Below are positions 46,979 to 56,500 of a stretch of 64,000 nucleotides of DNA, piece after piece. The stretch is from positions 1,550,001-1,614,000 of the forward strand of contig NZ_CP113925.1 of NCBI RefSeq assembly GCF_029392015.1, written 5' to 3'. The DNA is from Bifidobacterium sp. ESL0728. GTDB lineage: Bacteria; Actinomycetota; Actinomycetes; Actinomycetales; Bifidobacteriaceae. Each line of letters opens with the position of its first letter. Within the stretch, counting starts at the first letter, position 1. The notes beneath the pieces were generated by a model. It was not told the DNA's origin. It saw only the letters and a program-made list of their open reading frames with translations, and did not search any database. A program made the position numbers and the translations under genes.

Positions 46979-47288
46979 AACGTTGATATTCTCTTTCAAT
47001 CAGCCATTCCCCTCATGGTTGCTAGTTGTAGATATCAATCTTCTTGTCTAATGGTTCTTGTCTTGCTTCAAAGGCTGCGAGCCCTGCCAAACCCCGGAAG
47101 GCCGATGACATACTCACTTTGACACCCCTTACGATTACCCAAGAATACGGGTTTTCAGCCGTGCCGTCATCGTTCTGGAGAATGAAATATTATCGGCGTT
47201 TGTCTAGTTTTGGGGTATGAAAGTCATCCTTCAGCTCCAATCAAGCATGAAGACAGCCAGATATGATCCCGACACCAAGCCAAAATAT
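46979..47288. other. Intergenic region UvrA-like to TraX-like gene (310 bp)
   Basis: Both flanking genes are on the minus strand. I see no coding region, no clear palindrome and no terminator with a T-run; TraX-like promoter elements could not be placed. Confidence 0.4.
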
Positions 47289-49586
47289 TTACTCTGAGAA
47301 CCACTGTCGCAACGCCTGTCCCGTCTTGGATTGATCCACTTTCATCGAATCCTGTGTCGTGCCGCTGAACATGATCTTGCCACCGTATCGCCCGGCATCG
47401 GGGCCGACGTCGATAAGCCAATCGGCCTGGCTGATGACTTCGAGATTGTGCTCGATGACCACGAGCGTATTGCCTTGCCCGACCAACTCGTCGAACAGCG
47501 CCAGAAGTTTTTGCGTGTCCTTCAGATGCAGACCGGCGGTAGGCTCGTCAAAAAGATAGACCGTGCCGTGGTTGTTCAATTCAAAGGCCAGCTTGAGCCG
47601 TTGCAGTTCTCCGCCCGATAACGTGGTCAACGGCTGGTCGAGGGAAAGATAGTCAAGCCCGACCTTGCGCAGGTTGTTGAGTTTCGGCGCTACGTCCGCG
47701 ACGGAATGAAAGAAATCAGCGGCATCGGCGACGGACATGGCCAGCACTTCGGCGATGTTCTTGCCGTGATACCGGTATTCCAGCACGTCGGGGTTATAGC
47801 GCTGCCCGTGGCAGACTTCGCAGGTCTGCACCACCGGATCCATGAACGCCATGTTGGTGATGGTCACGCCCTTGCCCTTGCAACGGGGGCACGCCCCTTT
47901 GCCGTTGTAGCTGAAAAGTTGGGTGGAGACATGGTTGGCCGAGCCGAAAAACTTGCGGATCGGGTCGAGAATGCCAAGGTAGGTGGCCGGCGTGGAGCGG
48001 ATGTTCGCGCCGATCTCGCCTTGCGAAAGGTCGACATAATCGGTGCCGTCCTTGTTGAGCTGCTGCCGGAACGCTGTGACCAGTGAGCTTTTGCCGCTGC
48101 CGGCAACGCCCGAGACGACCGTCATCACGCCCTTCGGGATATTCACGCTGACATCCTGCAGGTTGTTGGTGGTGACATGTGCGAGCTTGAAATATCCGCT
48201 CGGTTTGCGTACGTTGGTTTTGCACGGCCGCTGCTGCAGATATTTGGCGGTCACGGTATCGGAATCCAGCAATTCCTGATAGTTTCCGGTGAACGTGACC
48301 TCTCCCCCATTCGCACCGGCTTTCGGGCCGATTTCCACAACGTGGTCGGCGATGGCAATGACCTCCGGGTTGTGCTCGACAATGAAAATCGTATTACCTT
48401 TATCTTTGAGCTTGCGCAGAGCCGCCGTGATGAGCTGAATATCGTGCGGGTGCAGACCGACGCTCGGCTCGTCGAGCACGTAAAGCATGTCAGAAAGCGA
48501 GCTCGTGAGGTATTTGGCGATTTTGATACGTTGCGCCTCCCCGCCGGAAAGCGTGCCCGTGCTGCGGTCGAGCGTCAAATAACCCAAGCCGATATCGACC
48601 AGCGACTGCACTTTGCCACGCAGTTCGCGCACGACTTCCTGGGCGAGCGGGTCGGTGATGCCGTCCAAGAAGGCGATGACGTGTATCAAATCCATGGCAC
48701 TGACCTCGGCGATGTTGAACCCGTTGATGCGCACTTTGAGCACTTCCGGCTTGAGCCTGGTGCCGTGGCAGGCCGGGCAAGGCTTGCGCGTGACCACGGC
48801 CGCAATGGCGTCGCGATGCTTGCTTGCCTCCTTCTTGTGCAGGATGGAACGGCGGATGCGCGGCACCACCCCTTCGTAAAGCGCGGTTTTGAACCAATTG
48901 TCCGGTGGATATTCGAGCTTGCGCTGTGGGGCGTGCATCAAAAGGTCGTATTCTTCAGGCGTGTAATCCTTGATGGGCTTGTCGTTGTCGAACAGGCCGC
49001 TGTTGACGTACCGGTGCCAGCGCCAGGTGTCCGGCCCGAAACTGACGAAGGTGATGGCCCCTTGGTTAAGCGATTTGTTGGGATCGATGATCTTGCTTTC
49101 ATCGATGTCGTCGATATAGCCGAGCCCTTGGCAATTCGGGCACATCCCCTGCGGCAGGTTAAACGAATAGGTGTCGGAATAGCCGATGAACGGATCGCCG
49201 ACACGCGAAAACAGCAGGCGCAGCAGGGAATAGACGCCAGTATACGTGGCGAGCGTCGAGCGCGCGTTGGACCCAAGCCTGCATTGTTCGATGACGATGG
49301 CCACCGGCAGGTTGTCGATCCGCTCGACGTCCGGACGTCCGAATTTCGGCAGGTATTGCTGGGTGAAGCTCGGGAATGTCTCGTTCAATTCGCGACGGGA
49401 AAGTGCCGCGATGGTGTCGAAGACAAGCGACGATTTGCCCGACCCCGAAAGACCGACGAAGACGGTGATGGCGTGTTTGGGCAGCTTAAGATCGACGTGC
49501 TTGAGATTGTTGGTGTTCGCGTCGTGCACGATGATGGTATTCCTGTCGTTTCCTTCCAATCCATCGAGATCACCATTGTTATCCAT
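47289..49586 (-). CDS. UvrA-like ABC ATPase (short paralogue of excinuclease subunit A)
   Basis: The 765-residue protein has two ABC ATPase halves: Walker A GLSGSGKSSLVFDT near residue 40 and GVAGSGKSSLVTAF in the second half; signatures LSGGEAQRIKIAK and LSGGELQRLKLAFEL; Walker B VLDEPSVGLHPHD and LFDEPTAGLHLKD. Zinc-finger-type CPNCQGLG, CPACHGTR and CPRCKGKG are present. It is about 200 residues shorter than true UvrA (around 950), lacking the UvrB-binding and large insertion region, so it is a class II/III UvrA paralogue as seen in some DNA-damage or antibiotic-resistance loci. Its GGTAGGG site precedes the ATG. Housekeeping uvrA must be elsewhere. It is next to DsbA-like genes without a clear reason. 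Confidence 0.88.
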   Translation of the reverse strand: MDNNGDLDGLEGNDRNTIIVHDANTNNLKHVDLKLPKHAITVFVGLSGSGKSSLVFDTIAALSRRELNETFPSFTQQYLPKFGRPDVERIDNLPVAIVIEQCRLGSNARSTLATYTGVYSLLRLLFSRVGDPFIGYSDTYSFNLPQGMCPNCQGLGYIDDIDESKIIDPNKSLNQGAITFVSFGPDTWRWHRYVNSGLFDNDKPIKDYTPEEYDLLMHAPQRKLEYPPDNWFKTALYEGVVPRIRRSILHKKEASKHRDAIAAVVTRKPCPACHGTRLKPEVLKVRINGFNIAEVSAMDLIHVIAFLDGITDPLAQEVVRELRGKVQSLVDIGLGYLTLDRSTGTLSGGEAQRIKIAKYLTSSLSDMLYVLDEPSVGLHPHDIQLITAALRKLKDKGNTIFIVEHNPEVIAIADHVVEIGPKAGANGGEVTFTGNYQELLDSDTVTAKYLQQRPCKTNVRKPSGYFKLAHVTTNNLQDVSVNIPKGVMTVVSGVAGSGKSSLVTAFRQQLNKDGTDYVDLSQGEIGANIRSTPATYLGILDPIRKFFGSANHVSTQLFSYNGKGACPRCKGKGVTITNMAFMDPVVQTCEVCHGQRYNPDVLEYRYHGKNIAEVLAMSVADAADFFHSVADVAPKLNNLRKVGLDYLSLDQPLTTLSGGELQRLKLAFELNNHGTVYLFDEPTAGLHLKDTQKLLALFDELVGQGNTLVVIEHNLEVISQADWLIDVGPDAGRYGGKIMFSGTTQDSMKVDQSKTGQALRQWFSE

Positions 49587-49708
49587 ATACCCTACCTACC
49601 AGCGTTCGTTTTCTGTTCTTGCTCATATAATAGACAATCAAGATTGCGCTTATCACGATACGCGAGGAGTGAAGTCCGCAATGAAGCAACGCGAAAGGCA
49701 AGGCGACG

Positions 49709-50689
49709 ATGACACGCAGACATCATAAGACACACACCAGGCCGGTACAGACGTCTGAAAAGTCGACTACTTCATTGCAAGCCAAACAACGGTATGAAGC
49801 CAGGGCGGCAGCAGAAGCCAAAGCCGCGGCAATCGCCGCAAAGGAACGTCGTCAGCAGACGTTGGTTGGCGCTCTCGTCATGCTGATTGTCGTGGCGCTG
49901 GTGGCCGTAATCGGCGTGACCGGATGGACCCGGCACAACGAATCCGTGCGAATCAAGAGCCAACCCACTTCCGCAGCCTACCGCGATTTGCAGGCCGTGG
50001 CGCAAAAGCCGAGCAACGCAACAAGCAAGGCCGGCCTTTACGCCTGCAAGAAAGCCGAGCTCAATGCCAAGGCGCCCACCGTCGAAGTCTATCTCGACTT
50101 CTTGTGCCCCTCTTGCGGAGAGCTCAACCGCACGTTGGATTCCACACTGGAGAAGATGAACAAGGCCCGCCAGATCAATATTGAGGTGCATCCGGTCACA
50201 TTCCTCGACGGACAGTCGTCTGATCATTATTCATTACGCACCGCGAGCGCCACGGCGTATATCGCGGACAACGACCCCGACCACCTGATGAATTTCGTCT
50301 CGGAACTGTTCGCCAAGGACTTCCAGCCCAGCGAGACCGCCTATAAGCCGGTCAGCGACGACCAGATCATCTGCCAGGCCGTCAAAGCCGGCGTCGACAA
50401 GGCCATAGCGACTAAGGCCGTGCAAGGCACATACGCCGAATACATGGACAAAGCAAGCACTTACACCACTCTTCATCGCCCGGAACTGTGCGACTATGCG
50501 TTGCATCCGCAGGGCGGCTTCGGCACTCCCCTGATTCGCGTCAATAGGCACATATGGTCGTTGAACGGAATCAATTACGCCGACCTCGTTTCCGATTTCG
50601 AAAGCAGCATGGGCATCAAATCAAAGGACGTGGGCAACCACACGGTCCTGCCTTCCATCGGTGCGAACGAAAAACCGAAAAGCATCTAG
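49709..50689 (+). CDS. Membrane-anchored DsbA-like thioredoxin-fold protein, CPSC type (paralogue 3)
   Basis: The 326-residue protein has a polar start (TRRHHKTHTRPVQT), a helical Ala/Lys stretch (RYEARAAAEAKAAAIAAK), one membrane helix (about 52-72, LVGALVMLIVVALVAVIGVTGW) and an outside domain with FLCPSC (C133, C136). TPLIRVNRH replaces the usual cis-Pro loop TPTIRVNG. Two extra Cys at about 231 and 264 (IICQAV and ELCDYA) may form a second disulfide. It belongs to the same family as the genes at 44423, 51000 and 52363 but is more distant. It is divergent from the UvrA-like gene, 122 nt away, and a hairpin follows. Confidence 0.88.
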   Translation: MTRRHHKTHTRPVQTSEKSTTSLQAKQRYEARAAAEAKAAAIAAKERRQQTLVGALVMLIVVALVAVIGVTGWTRHNESVRIKSQPTSAAYRDLQAVAQKPSNATSKAGLYACKKAELNAKAPTVEVYLDFLCPSCGELNRTLDSTLEKMNKARQINIEVHPVTFLDGQSSDHYSLRTASATAYIADNDPDHLMNFVSELFAKDFQPSETAYKPVSDDQIICQAVKAGVDKAIATKAVQGTYAEYMDKASTYTTLHRPELCDYALHPQGGFGTPLIRVNRHIWSLNGINYADLVSDFESSMGIKSKDVGNHTVLPSIGANEKPKSI

Positions 50690-50999
50690 CTTGTTGACGA
50701 AGTTCCGCAAATTGGCCGATATGACAAATCGGGATGCCAACTGATACCTTATGCGGCATCTTGGCGGGGTTCCGTTCACCAAAATCAATGGAACCCCGTG
50801 AGTCGATTTTTATGGTATCCATTGCCGTCTTTGTCCTGTTATACGCTCACAACCTTAATATACGGCAGATTCGTCGGTATGTTTATTTTAAGCGAACGCC
50901 CCATTATCTGAACAAAGCGATAAAATTCACCGTAGTGATGTAATTAACAATTCGGCAACGTCTGGAAGGACACGGGAAAGGGAATCGGGTGATCAGGAA
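50690..50999 (+). terminator. Gap between paralogues 3 and 4 with a terminator-like hairpin
   Basis: Perfect 9-nt arms CGGGGTTCC (50765-50773) and GGAACCCCG (50790-50798) have a 16-nt loop and a T-run (GATTTTTA) about 10 nt later, so it can act as a weak terminator for paralogue 3. The rest of this 310-bp gap is AT-rich and presumably holds the promoter of the 51000 gene; I saw no small gene. Confidence 0.55.
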
Positions 51000-51962
51000 A
51001 TGAATAAGATTGGCAGACATTCCCTTTCACACACTCCGAAAAGGCGAAAACAACCACTTCTGACTTCGACGCCTCCCGATAGCATTCCAGACAACAACGA
51101 GCCGCCGGTAGAGCACAACGGCGTCGTCGGACGCAACCAGTTGATCATCGGGGGCATCGCAGTACTCATTGTGATGGTGCTGGTTCTGGTCATCGGTTTT
51201 TCCATCGGCATCAATCAAGGCAAGAAGTCAAAGCAGGGACTTCCCGAAACCCAGGCCCAGGCATATGACGACCTGCAAAGGGTCAACAACAAACCGACCA
51301 ACTCCACCGAAGAGGGCGGACTGCCTGCTTATCGGCAAAGCGAACGCAATCCCGACGCACCGACCGTGGAAATCTATGAGGACTTCCTCTGCCCCTACTG
51401 CGGAGACCTGACCCGCGCGCTTACGCCGACACTCGAAAAGCTGCAGGCCGCCCAGCAAGTCAACCTGGAATTCCATATCGTCAACCTGTATGACACTCCT
51501 TCGACCGATAAATATTCCACCAGGGCCGCGAACGCCGTGGCCTACGTCTCCGAGCACGACCCCAAACACGTGACGGCATTCGTGGGTGCACTGTTCGAAA
51601 AAGACTTCCAGCCCGACGCCATCCACTACAAAGACGTCACCAACGAGCAGATCGCCGCACAGGCAATCAAGGCCGGGGTGAGCCACGATGTGGCCGAAGC
51701 GGCGGTGAAAGCACCGTATTCGTCGTTCATCAGCAAGGCGACCGTCTACACCACCAAGAGGAAAGATCTTTTTACCTCCATGCACGGCACCAAGGGGTTC
51801 TTCCCTCCGACAATCCGCATCAACGGAAAGATATCGGAACTGAACACCACCGACAATGACGGCAAAATCGTTCAGCGGTTCACCACCAATCTGGGGCTGA
51901 AGATAATGGACGTCGGCAACCCCGAAATATTGCCGTCGGTCGGTTCTGACACTTCAGACTAG
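51000..51962 (+). CDS. Membrane-anchored DsbA-like thioredoxin-fold protein, CPYC type (paralogue 4)
   Basis: The 320-residue protein starts MNKIGRHSLSHTPKRRKQ, has one membrane helix (IIGGIAVLIVMVLVLVIGFSI, about 50-70) and an outside domain with FLCPYC at C131 and C134. FFPPTIRINGK is the cis-Pro loop. It is the closest relative of paralogue 2, sharing long identical stretches around the active site (TRALTPTLEKLQAA, NLYDTPSTD, RAANAVAYVSEHDP, FEKDFQPDA). The start codon is preceded by AAAGGGAATCGGGTGATCAGGAA, similar in layout to the leader at 44423. It probably has its own promoter in the gap before it. Confidence 0.9.
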   Translation: MNKIGRHSLSHTPKRRKQPLLTSTPPDSIPDNNEPPVEHNGVVGRNQLIIGGIAVLIVMVLVLVIGFSIGINQGKKSKQGLPETQAQAYDDLQRVNNKPTNSTEEGGLPAYRQSERNPDAPTVEIYEDFLCPYCGDLTRALTPTLEKLQAAQQVNLEFHIVNLYDTPSTDKYSTRAANAVAYVSEHDPKHVTAFVGALFEKDFQPDAIHYKDVTNEQIAAQAIKAGVSHDVAEAAVKAPYSSFISKATVYTTKRKDLFTSMHGTKGFFPPTIRINGKISELNTTDNDGKIVQRFTTNLGLKIMDVGNPEILPSVGSDTSD

Positions 51963-52362
51963 GGGGCGGATTGATAGTGGTTGGTCGCAAGGTAACCACA
52001 ACCGCATTGGATGCTAGCGGACACGAATGCAAACAAAACAGAGCCTTTTTGAATTGTAATATCTATTGGCATTCTATATTTTCCAGCCTCTAATTTGCAC
52101 ATTAAACGATAAATTGTCGTTGGCCATATGATCTGGATATCACTATTTAATTAAGGGTAATTCCTTTTATAGAAGTTTATTTATTCGTGCAATATAACCA
52201 TTTTAAACATATACAACGGCACTTTCATATTGATTGCATAAATCATATTCATTTGACGTAAGACAAAATACGATATATGCTTTGTATGTTTTTCAATTTG
52301 ATGACAATAGTGATTATCCAATAATCACGTCTCCATCGTTTAATTCAATGAGGAGAATTCCA
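51963..52362 (+). promoter_or_regulatory. Promoter and palindrome before DsbA-like paralogue 5
   Basis: In this 400-bp AT-rich gap a promoter with TTGACG (52253-52258), a 17-nt spacer and TATGCT (52276-52281) stands ahead of a perfect palindrome GTGATTAT/ATAATCAC (52310-52328, 3-nt centre). Next come GAGGAG (52350-52355) and a GTG at 52363. A hairpin GTGGTT/AACCAC near 51977-52000 may end the previous gene. The placement of the promoter argues against the start at 52234 that would otherwise give a longer protein. Confidence 0.55.
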
Positions 52363-53319
52363 GTGGTTACCAACAATAACGTCGAGGAGCCAGAGCAGGA
52401 CGTCCCGGAAACGATCCAAGAGGCCGGAACGACCGAGGCTGGCGAAATAAGGCCGGATACTCATAGCAAAAAAGAACGCAAACTACGTAACGTCATCCTG
52501 ACCATTACAGTGATCATCGTGGTGGCCATTGTCGTAGTAACTGGCGTCAAAGTCTGGAACAGCCATAAGGCTGCGGTTGCCGAAAGTTCTCCCGAGGCCC
52601 TTTCAAAATCGTATGAACAATTGCAACATGCGAATACCCCTGAGAACGCCACCAAGCAAGGCGGATTGCGCTCGTACACCAAAGCGCAATACAACCCAAA
52701 GGCCCCAACGGTGGAGGTCTATGAGGACTTCCTCTGCCCCTATTGCGGCAAGCTGGCACGCGAGCTCGAACCCACCCTGATTCGTATGCAAAACGCCCGA
52801 CAGATCAACCTTGAATTCCACGTGGTCAATTTCCTCGACACCCCGCAAAGCAACAAATACTCCACACGTACCGCCAGCGCCGTGGCCTACGTTTCCGCTC
52901 ACGACACCGAGCACACGGCAGCCTTCGTCTCAGCCCTGTTCGAACGTGATTTCCAGCCGGATGAGAATCATTACAAGGATGTCAGCAACGACCAGATCGC
53001 GGCGCAAGCCATCAAGGCCGGTGTGAACCAGGAAGTCGCCAAAGCGGCGGTAGACGGAACCTATGCGGACTATATCACCAAAGTCACCGACTACAGCTCG
53101 AAGCGCAAGGAACTCTATACCACCGTGCAGGGCACCCACAGCTTCTTCACCCCCACCATCCGGGTCGACGGACACATCTGGCCGGTAGATGTGTTCGGCG
53201 ACCTTTCGCGTAGCGCGAAGCAGTTCTGCGGCAGTATCGGCTTGGACCCCACCAAGGTCGGCGACCCAAGCGTCCTGCCGGCTATCGGCTCGGACGGAGT
53301 GCTTAGCGCCATCAAATAA
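52363..53319 (+). CDS. Membrane-anchored DsbA-like thioredoxin-fold protein, CPYC type (paralogue 5)
   Basis: The GTG at 52363 is chosen as start since GAGGAG precedes it at 7 nt; the frame opens as early as 52234 and has an ATG at 52348. The product has 318 residues, an acidic start (VEEPEQDVPETIQEAGTTEAGE), a membrane helix (VILTITVIIVVAIVVVTGVKVW, about 45-66) and an outside domain with FLCPYC (C125, C128). FFTPTIRVDGHIWPVDVFGD includes the cis-Pro loop. It is clearly related to the other CPYC genes but differs in the loops, for example LDTPQSNKYSTRTASAVAYVSAHDTEHTAAFV. A very strong bidirectional terminator follows. Confidence 0.88.
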   Translation: MVTNNNVEEPEQDVPETIQEAGTTEAGEIRPDTHSKKERKLRNVILTITVIIVVAIVVVTGVKVWNSHKAAVAESSPEALSKSYEQLQHANTPENATKQGGLRSYTKAQYNPKAPTVEVYEDFLCPYCGKLARELEPTLIRMQNARQINLEFHVVNFLDTPQSNKYSTRTASAVAYVSAHDTEHTAAFVSALFERDFQPDENHYKDVSNDQIAAQAIKAGVNQEVAKAAVDGTYADYITKVTDYSSKRKELYTTVQGTHSFFTPTIRVDGHIWPVDVFGDLSRSAKQFCGSIGLDPTKVGDPSVLPAIGSDGVLSAIK

Positions 53320-53400
53320 TGACGTTCGATAGCACTTTGCCACTTTCCGCGTAACCGAAATCTCTCGAGCCGAGTCCTCTCCCGGTATTGAACGATCTCA

Positions 53401-53450
53401 AAGAGAGTTGGAGCCAACCGATGATTGCACCGGTTGGCTCCAACTCTCTT
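53401..53450. terminator. Bidirectional terminator between DsbA-like paralogue 5 and ileS
   Basis: Perfect 20-bp arms (53401-53420 and 53431-53450, core GTTGGAGCCAACCG and its complement) close a 10-nt loop. The T tracts beyond the stem are short: TCTTGGTTATT on the plus strand and TTTGAGATC on the minus strand. It lies between convergent genes. Confidence 0.85.
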
Positions 53451-53501
53451 CTTGGTTATTACCGTTTTACCGTTGAATCAGCAACGACAACGGCGTTAGC
53501 A

Positions 53502-56500
53502 CTACTGCTTGGCGACCGTGACCTTCAGCTCGTCGGCGGAAGCGTCGGCGTTGATGTCGAGCGTCGTGGCAAGCGTCTCGTGGGCGATGAGGTCACGGAA
53601 CTGCTCGGCCTTCGGTGCGTCGACAGCCGGCACATCGAGCTTCAAGCTGATGCGGTCGGCGATGTCGAGGTCGGCGTCCTTGCGGGCATCCTGCACGGCG
53701 CGGATGACGTCGCGAGCATAGCCTTCGGCGACGAGATCGTCGTTGAGAGCTGTATCGAGAATGACGAAACCGCCGCCGGGAAGCGCTGCTGAAACGTCGT
53801 TGGCGCGATCTTCTGCACCGACTTCCTCGACCTGGTTGATCAGCGTATATTCGCCGTCCTCCAGCTTCAGGTCGCCGTTCGGCGTCTCGACCACCGGCGC
53901 ACCGGATTCGTCGATGTGCCAGTTTCCGGACTTGGAGCCCTTGATGGCGAACTGCACCTGACGTCCGAGCCTTGGGCCGGCGGCACGTGCGTTGACCTTC
54001 AAATCGTGCACGATCTTCAGGCCGTGCTTGCCCGCGTCGGCGAGCGTCGAGAATTCCACGTCCTTGACGTTGAGCTCCGTCTTCAGAATATCGTCGTAGG
54101 CCGCGACGGCATCGGGATTATCGACCAAAACCGTGAGCTTGGAAAGCGGCTGGCGAACGCGGATCTGGCAGGACTTGCGCAGGGAAAGCGTGGAGGATAC
54201 GACCTCACGCACCTGTTCCATGGCCTCAACCAGCTTGGGTTCGTCAACCAATACGCGACCTAGCTCGGTCTCCTTGCCTTGGTTGAGCTCGCCGGTCGAT
54301 TCGGCGGTCGCGCCGACATCGTGGGACTTTTCGTCCTCCACGGTGACGAACGGCCATTCGGCCAGATGCACCGATTCCCCACCGGTAAGCCCGCGCCAGA
54401 TCGACTCGGACTCCATCGGGGCCAGCGGCGCCATGACGCGCATCAGCACCTCAAGCACGGTATAAAGCGTGTTGAAGGCGTTCTCATCCTCGTCCCAGAA
54501 GCGTTCACGGTTGTTGCGGATGTACCAGTTGGTGAGCATGTCGATGAAGTCCTGCACCGCAGCGCACGCCTCGGAGATGGCGAAGGTGTCGAGCGCATGC
54601 TCGACCGAAACCACGAGTCTGCGTGTGCGGGCCAGCAGGTAGCGGTCCATCTGCGGCAAACCTGCAACCTCTTCAGGCTTCAACGCACGAGCATCGTAAC
54701 CCTTACCTCCGTTGGCCGCGTTGGCGTAAAGCGTGAAGAAGTAATATGAACTCCAGACCGGAAGCAATACCTGACGAACGGTATCACGAATACCGTCGGC
54801 TGTGACAATCAAATTGCCGCCGCGCAGAATCGGCGAAGACATGAGGAACCAGCGCATCGCGTCGGAGCCGTAGTCATTGAACACGCCGTTGACGTCCGGG
54901 TAGTTGTGCAGGTGCTTGCTCATCTTCTGGCCGTCGTCGCCGAGCACGATGCCGTGGCAGATGACGTTCTTGAAGGCGGGCTTATCGAACAACGCTGTGG
55001 CCATGACGTGCAGCACGTAGAACCAGCCGCGGGTCTGGCCGATGTATTCGACCACGTAATCGGCCGGGAAATGCTGTTCGAAATACTCCTTATTTTCGAA
55101 GGGGTAATGGAACTGGGCGAACGGCATGGAGCCGGACTCGAACCAGCAGTCGAGCACGTCGGAGATGCGGTGCATGTGCGACTTGCCGGTGGGGTCGTCG
55201 GGGTTGACACGCGTGAGGTTGTCGATATAGGGCCGGTGCATGTTGACGTTGCCCTCGCCGTCGCGCGGATAGTCGCCGAAGTCCGCCTTGAGCTGGTCAA
55301 GCGAGCCGTAGACGTCGACGCGCGGGTACTTCGGGTCGTCCGAAACCCACACGGGAATCGGCGAGCCCCAGAAGCGGTTGCGGGAGATCGACCAGTCGCG
55401 GGCGTTCTGCAGCCACTTGCCGAACTGGCCGTCCTTGACGTTCTCGGGAATCCAGTTGATCAGTTGGTTGTTTTTAAGCAGGCGGTCCTTAATCTTGGTC
55501 ACGGAGACGAACCAGGAGGAGACAGGCTTGTAGATGAGCGGGGTGCCGCAACGCCAGCAATGCGGGTAGGAGTGCACGTAGCTCTTCTCTTGGAAGAGCA
55601 GGGCGCGATGGTCCTCGGGGATGCGGGCCAGCGGGCCGTCACCGTTGCGCAGGTTGCGCAGAATCGGCATATTGGCATCGAAGACATACATGCCTTCGTA
55701 ATCCGGGCAATCGGCGGTGAAGGTGCAGCTAGCGTCGAGCACGTCGATGCAATTGACGCCGGCTGCGTTCAGCGTGTTCATATCGTCTTCGCCATAGACA
55801 GCCTGATGGACCAGGCCGGTGCCTTCGACGGTGTCGACGTAGTCGGCGGCGAGAATCTGGTAGGCGTTCGGCCCGGGGATGTGCCCTTCGGACTCAGCCT
55901 CAACACCGGCAAAGTACGGGAAGACCGGCCAGTAGCGGCGGCCGACCAATTCCTTGCCCTTGAGCTCGCGGACGACCTCGTAGTTCTCGCCAAGTTCCTT
56001 GGCATACGAGCCGAGCAGCGGCTTGCCAAGATAGAACTTCTTGCCAGCGAACTTGCCTTCAGTAGGCTTGACCTCGACATAATCGATATCCTCACCAACG
56101 ACAATAAGGAAGTTGGTCGGCACGGTCCAAGGCGTAGTCGTCCAAAAGACGGCGTAGGCGTCGTCCTCATCACGCATCTTGACGGCGACGGAGAGGGTGA
56201 TGTCCTGACGATCCTGATAGACGTCTGCATCCATACGCAGCTCGTGCGCGGAAAGCGGGGTGCGGTCCTTCGGGCAGTACGGCAGCACACGGTAGCCCTT
56301 GTAGGCCAAGCCTTTGTCGTAGAGCGTCTTGAACGCCCACATCACCGATTCCATGTAGGTTGTGTTCAAGGTCTTGTAGCCGTGTTCGAAATCGACCCAG
56401 CGGGCCTGACGGTGAACGTAGTCCTTCCACTCGTTCGTGTACTTGAGGACGGACTTGCGGCAGGCGTCGTTGAACTTCTCGATGCCCATTTCCTCGATCT

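Noticed and set aside
52234..52362. Longer start of DsbA-like paralogue 5
   Set aside because: A promoter and a palindrome lie inside this stretch and a better ribosome binding site serves the GTG at 52363.
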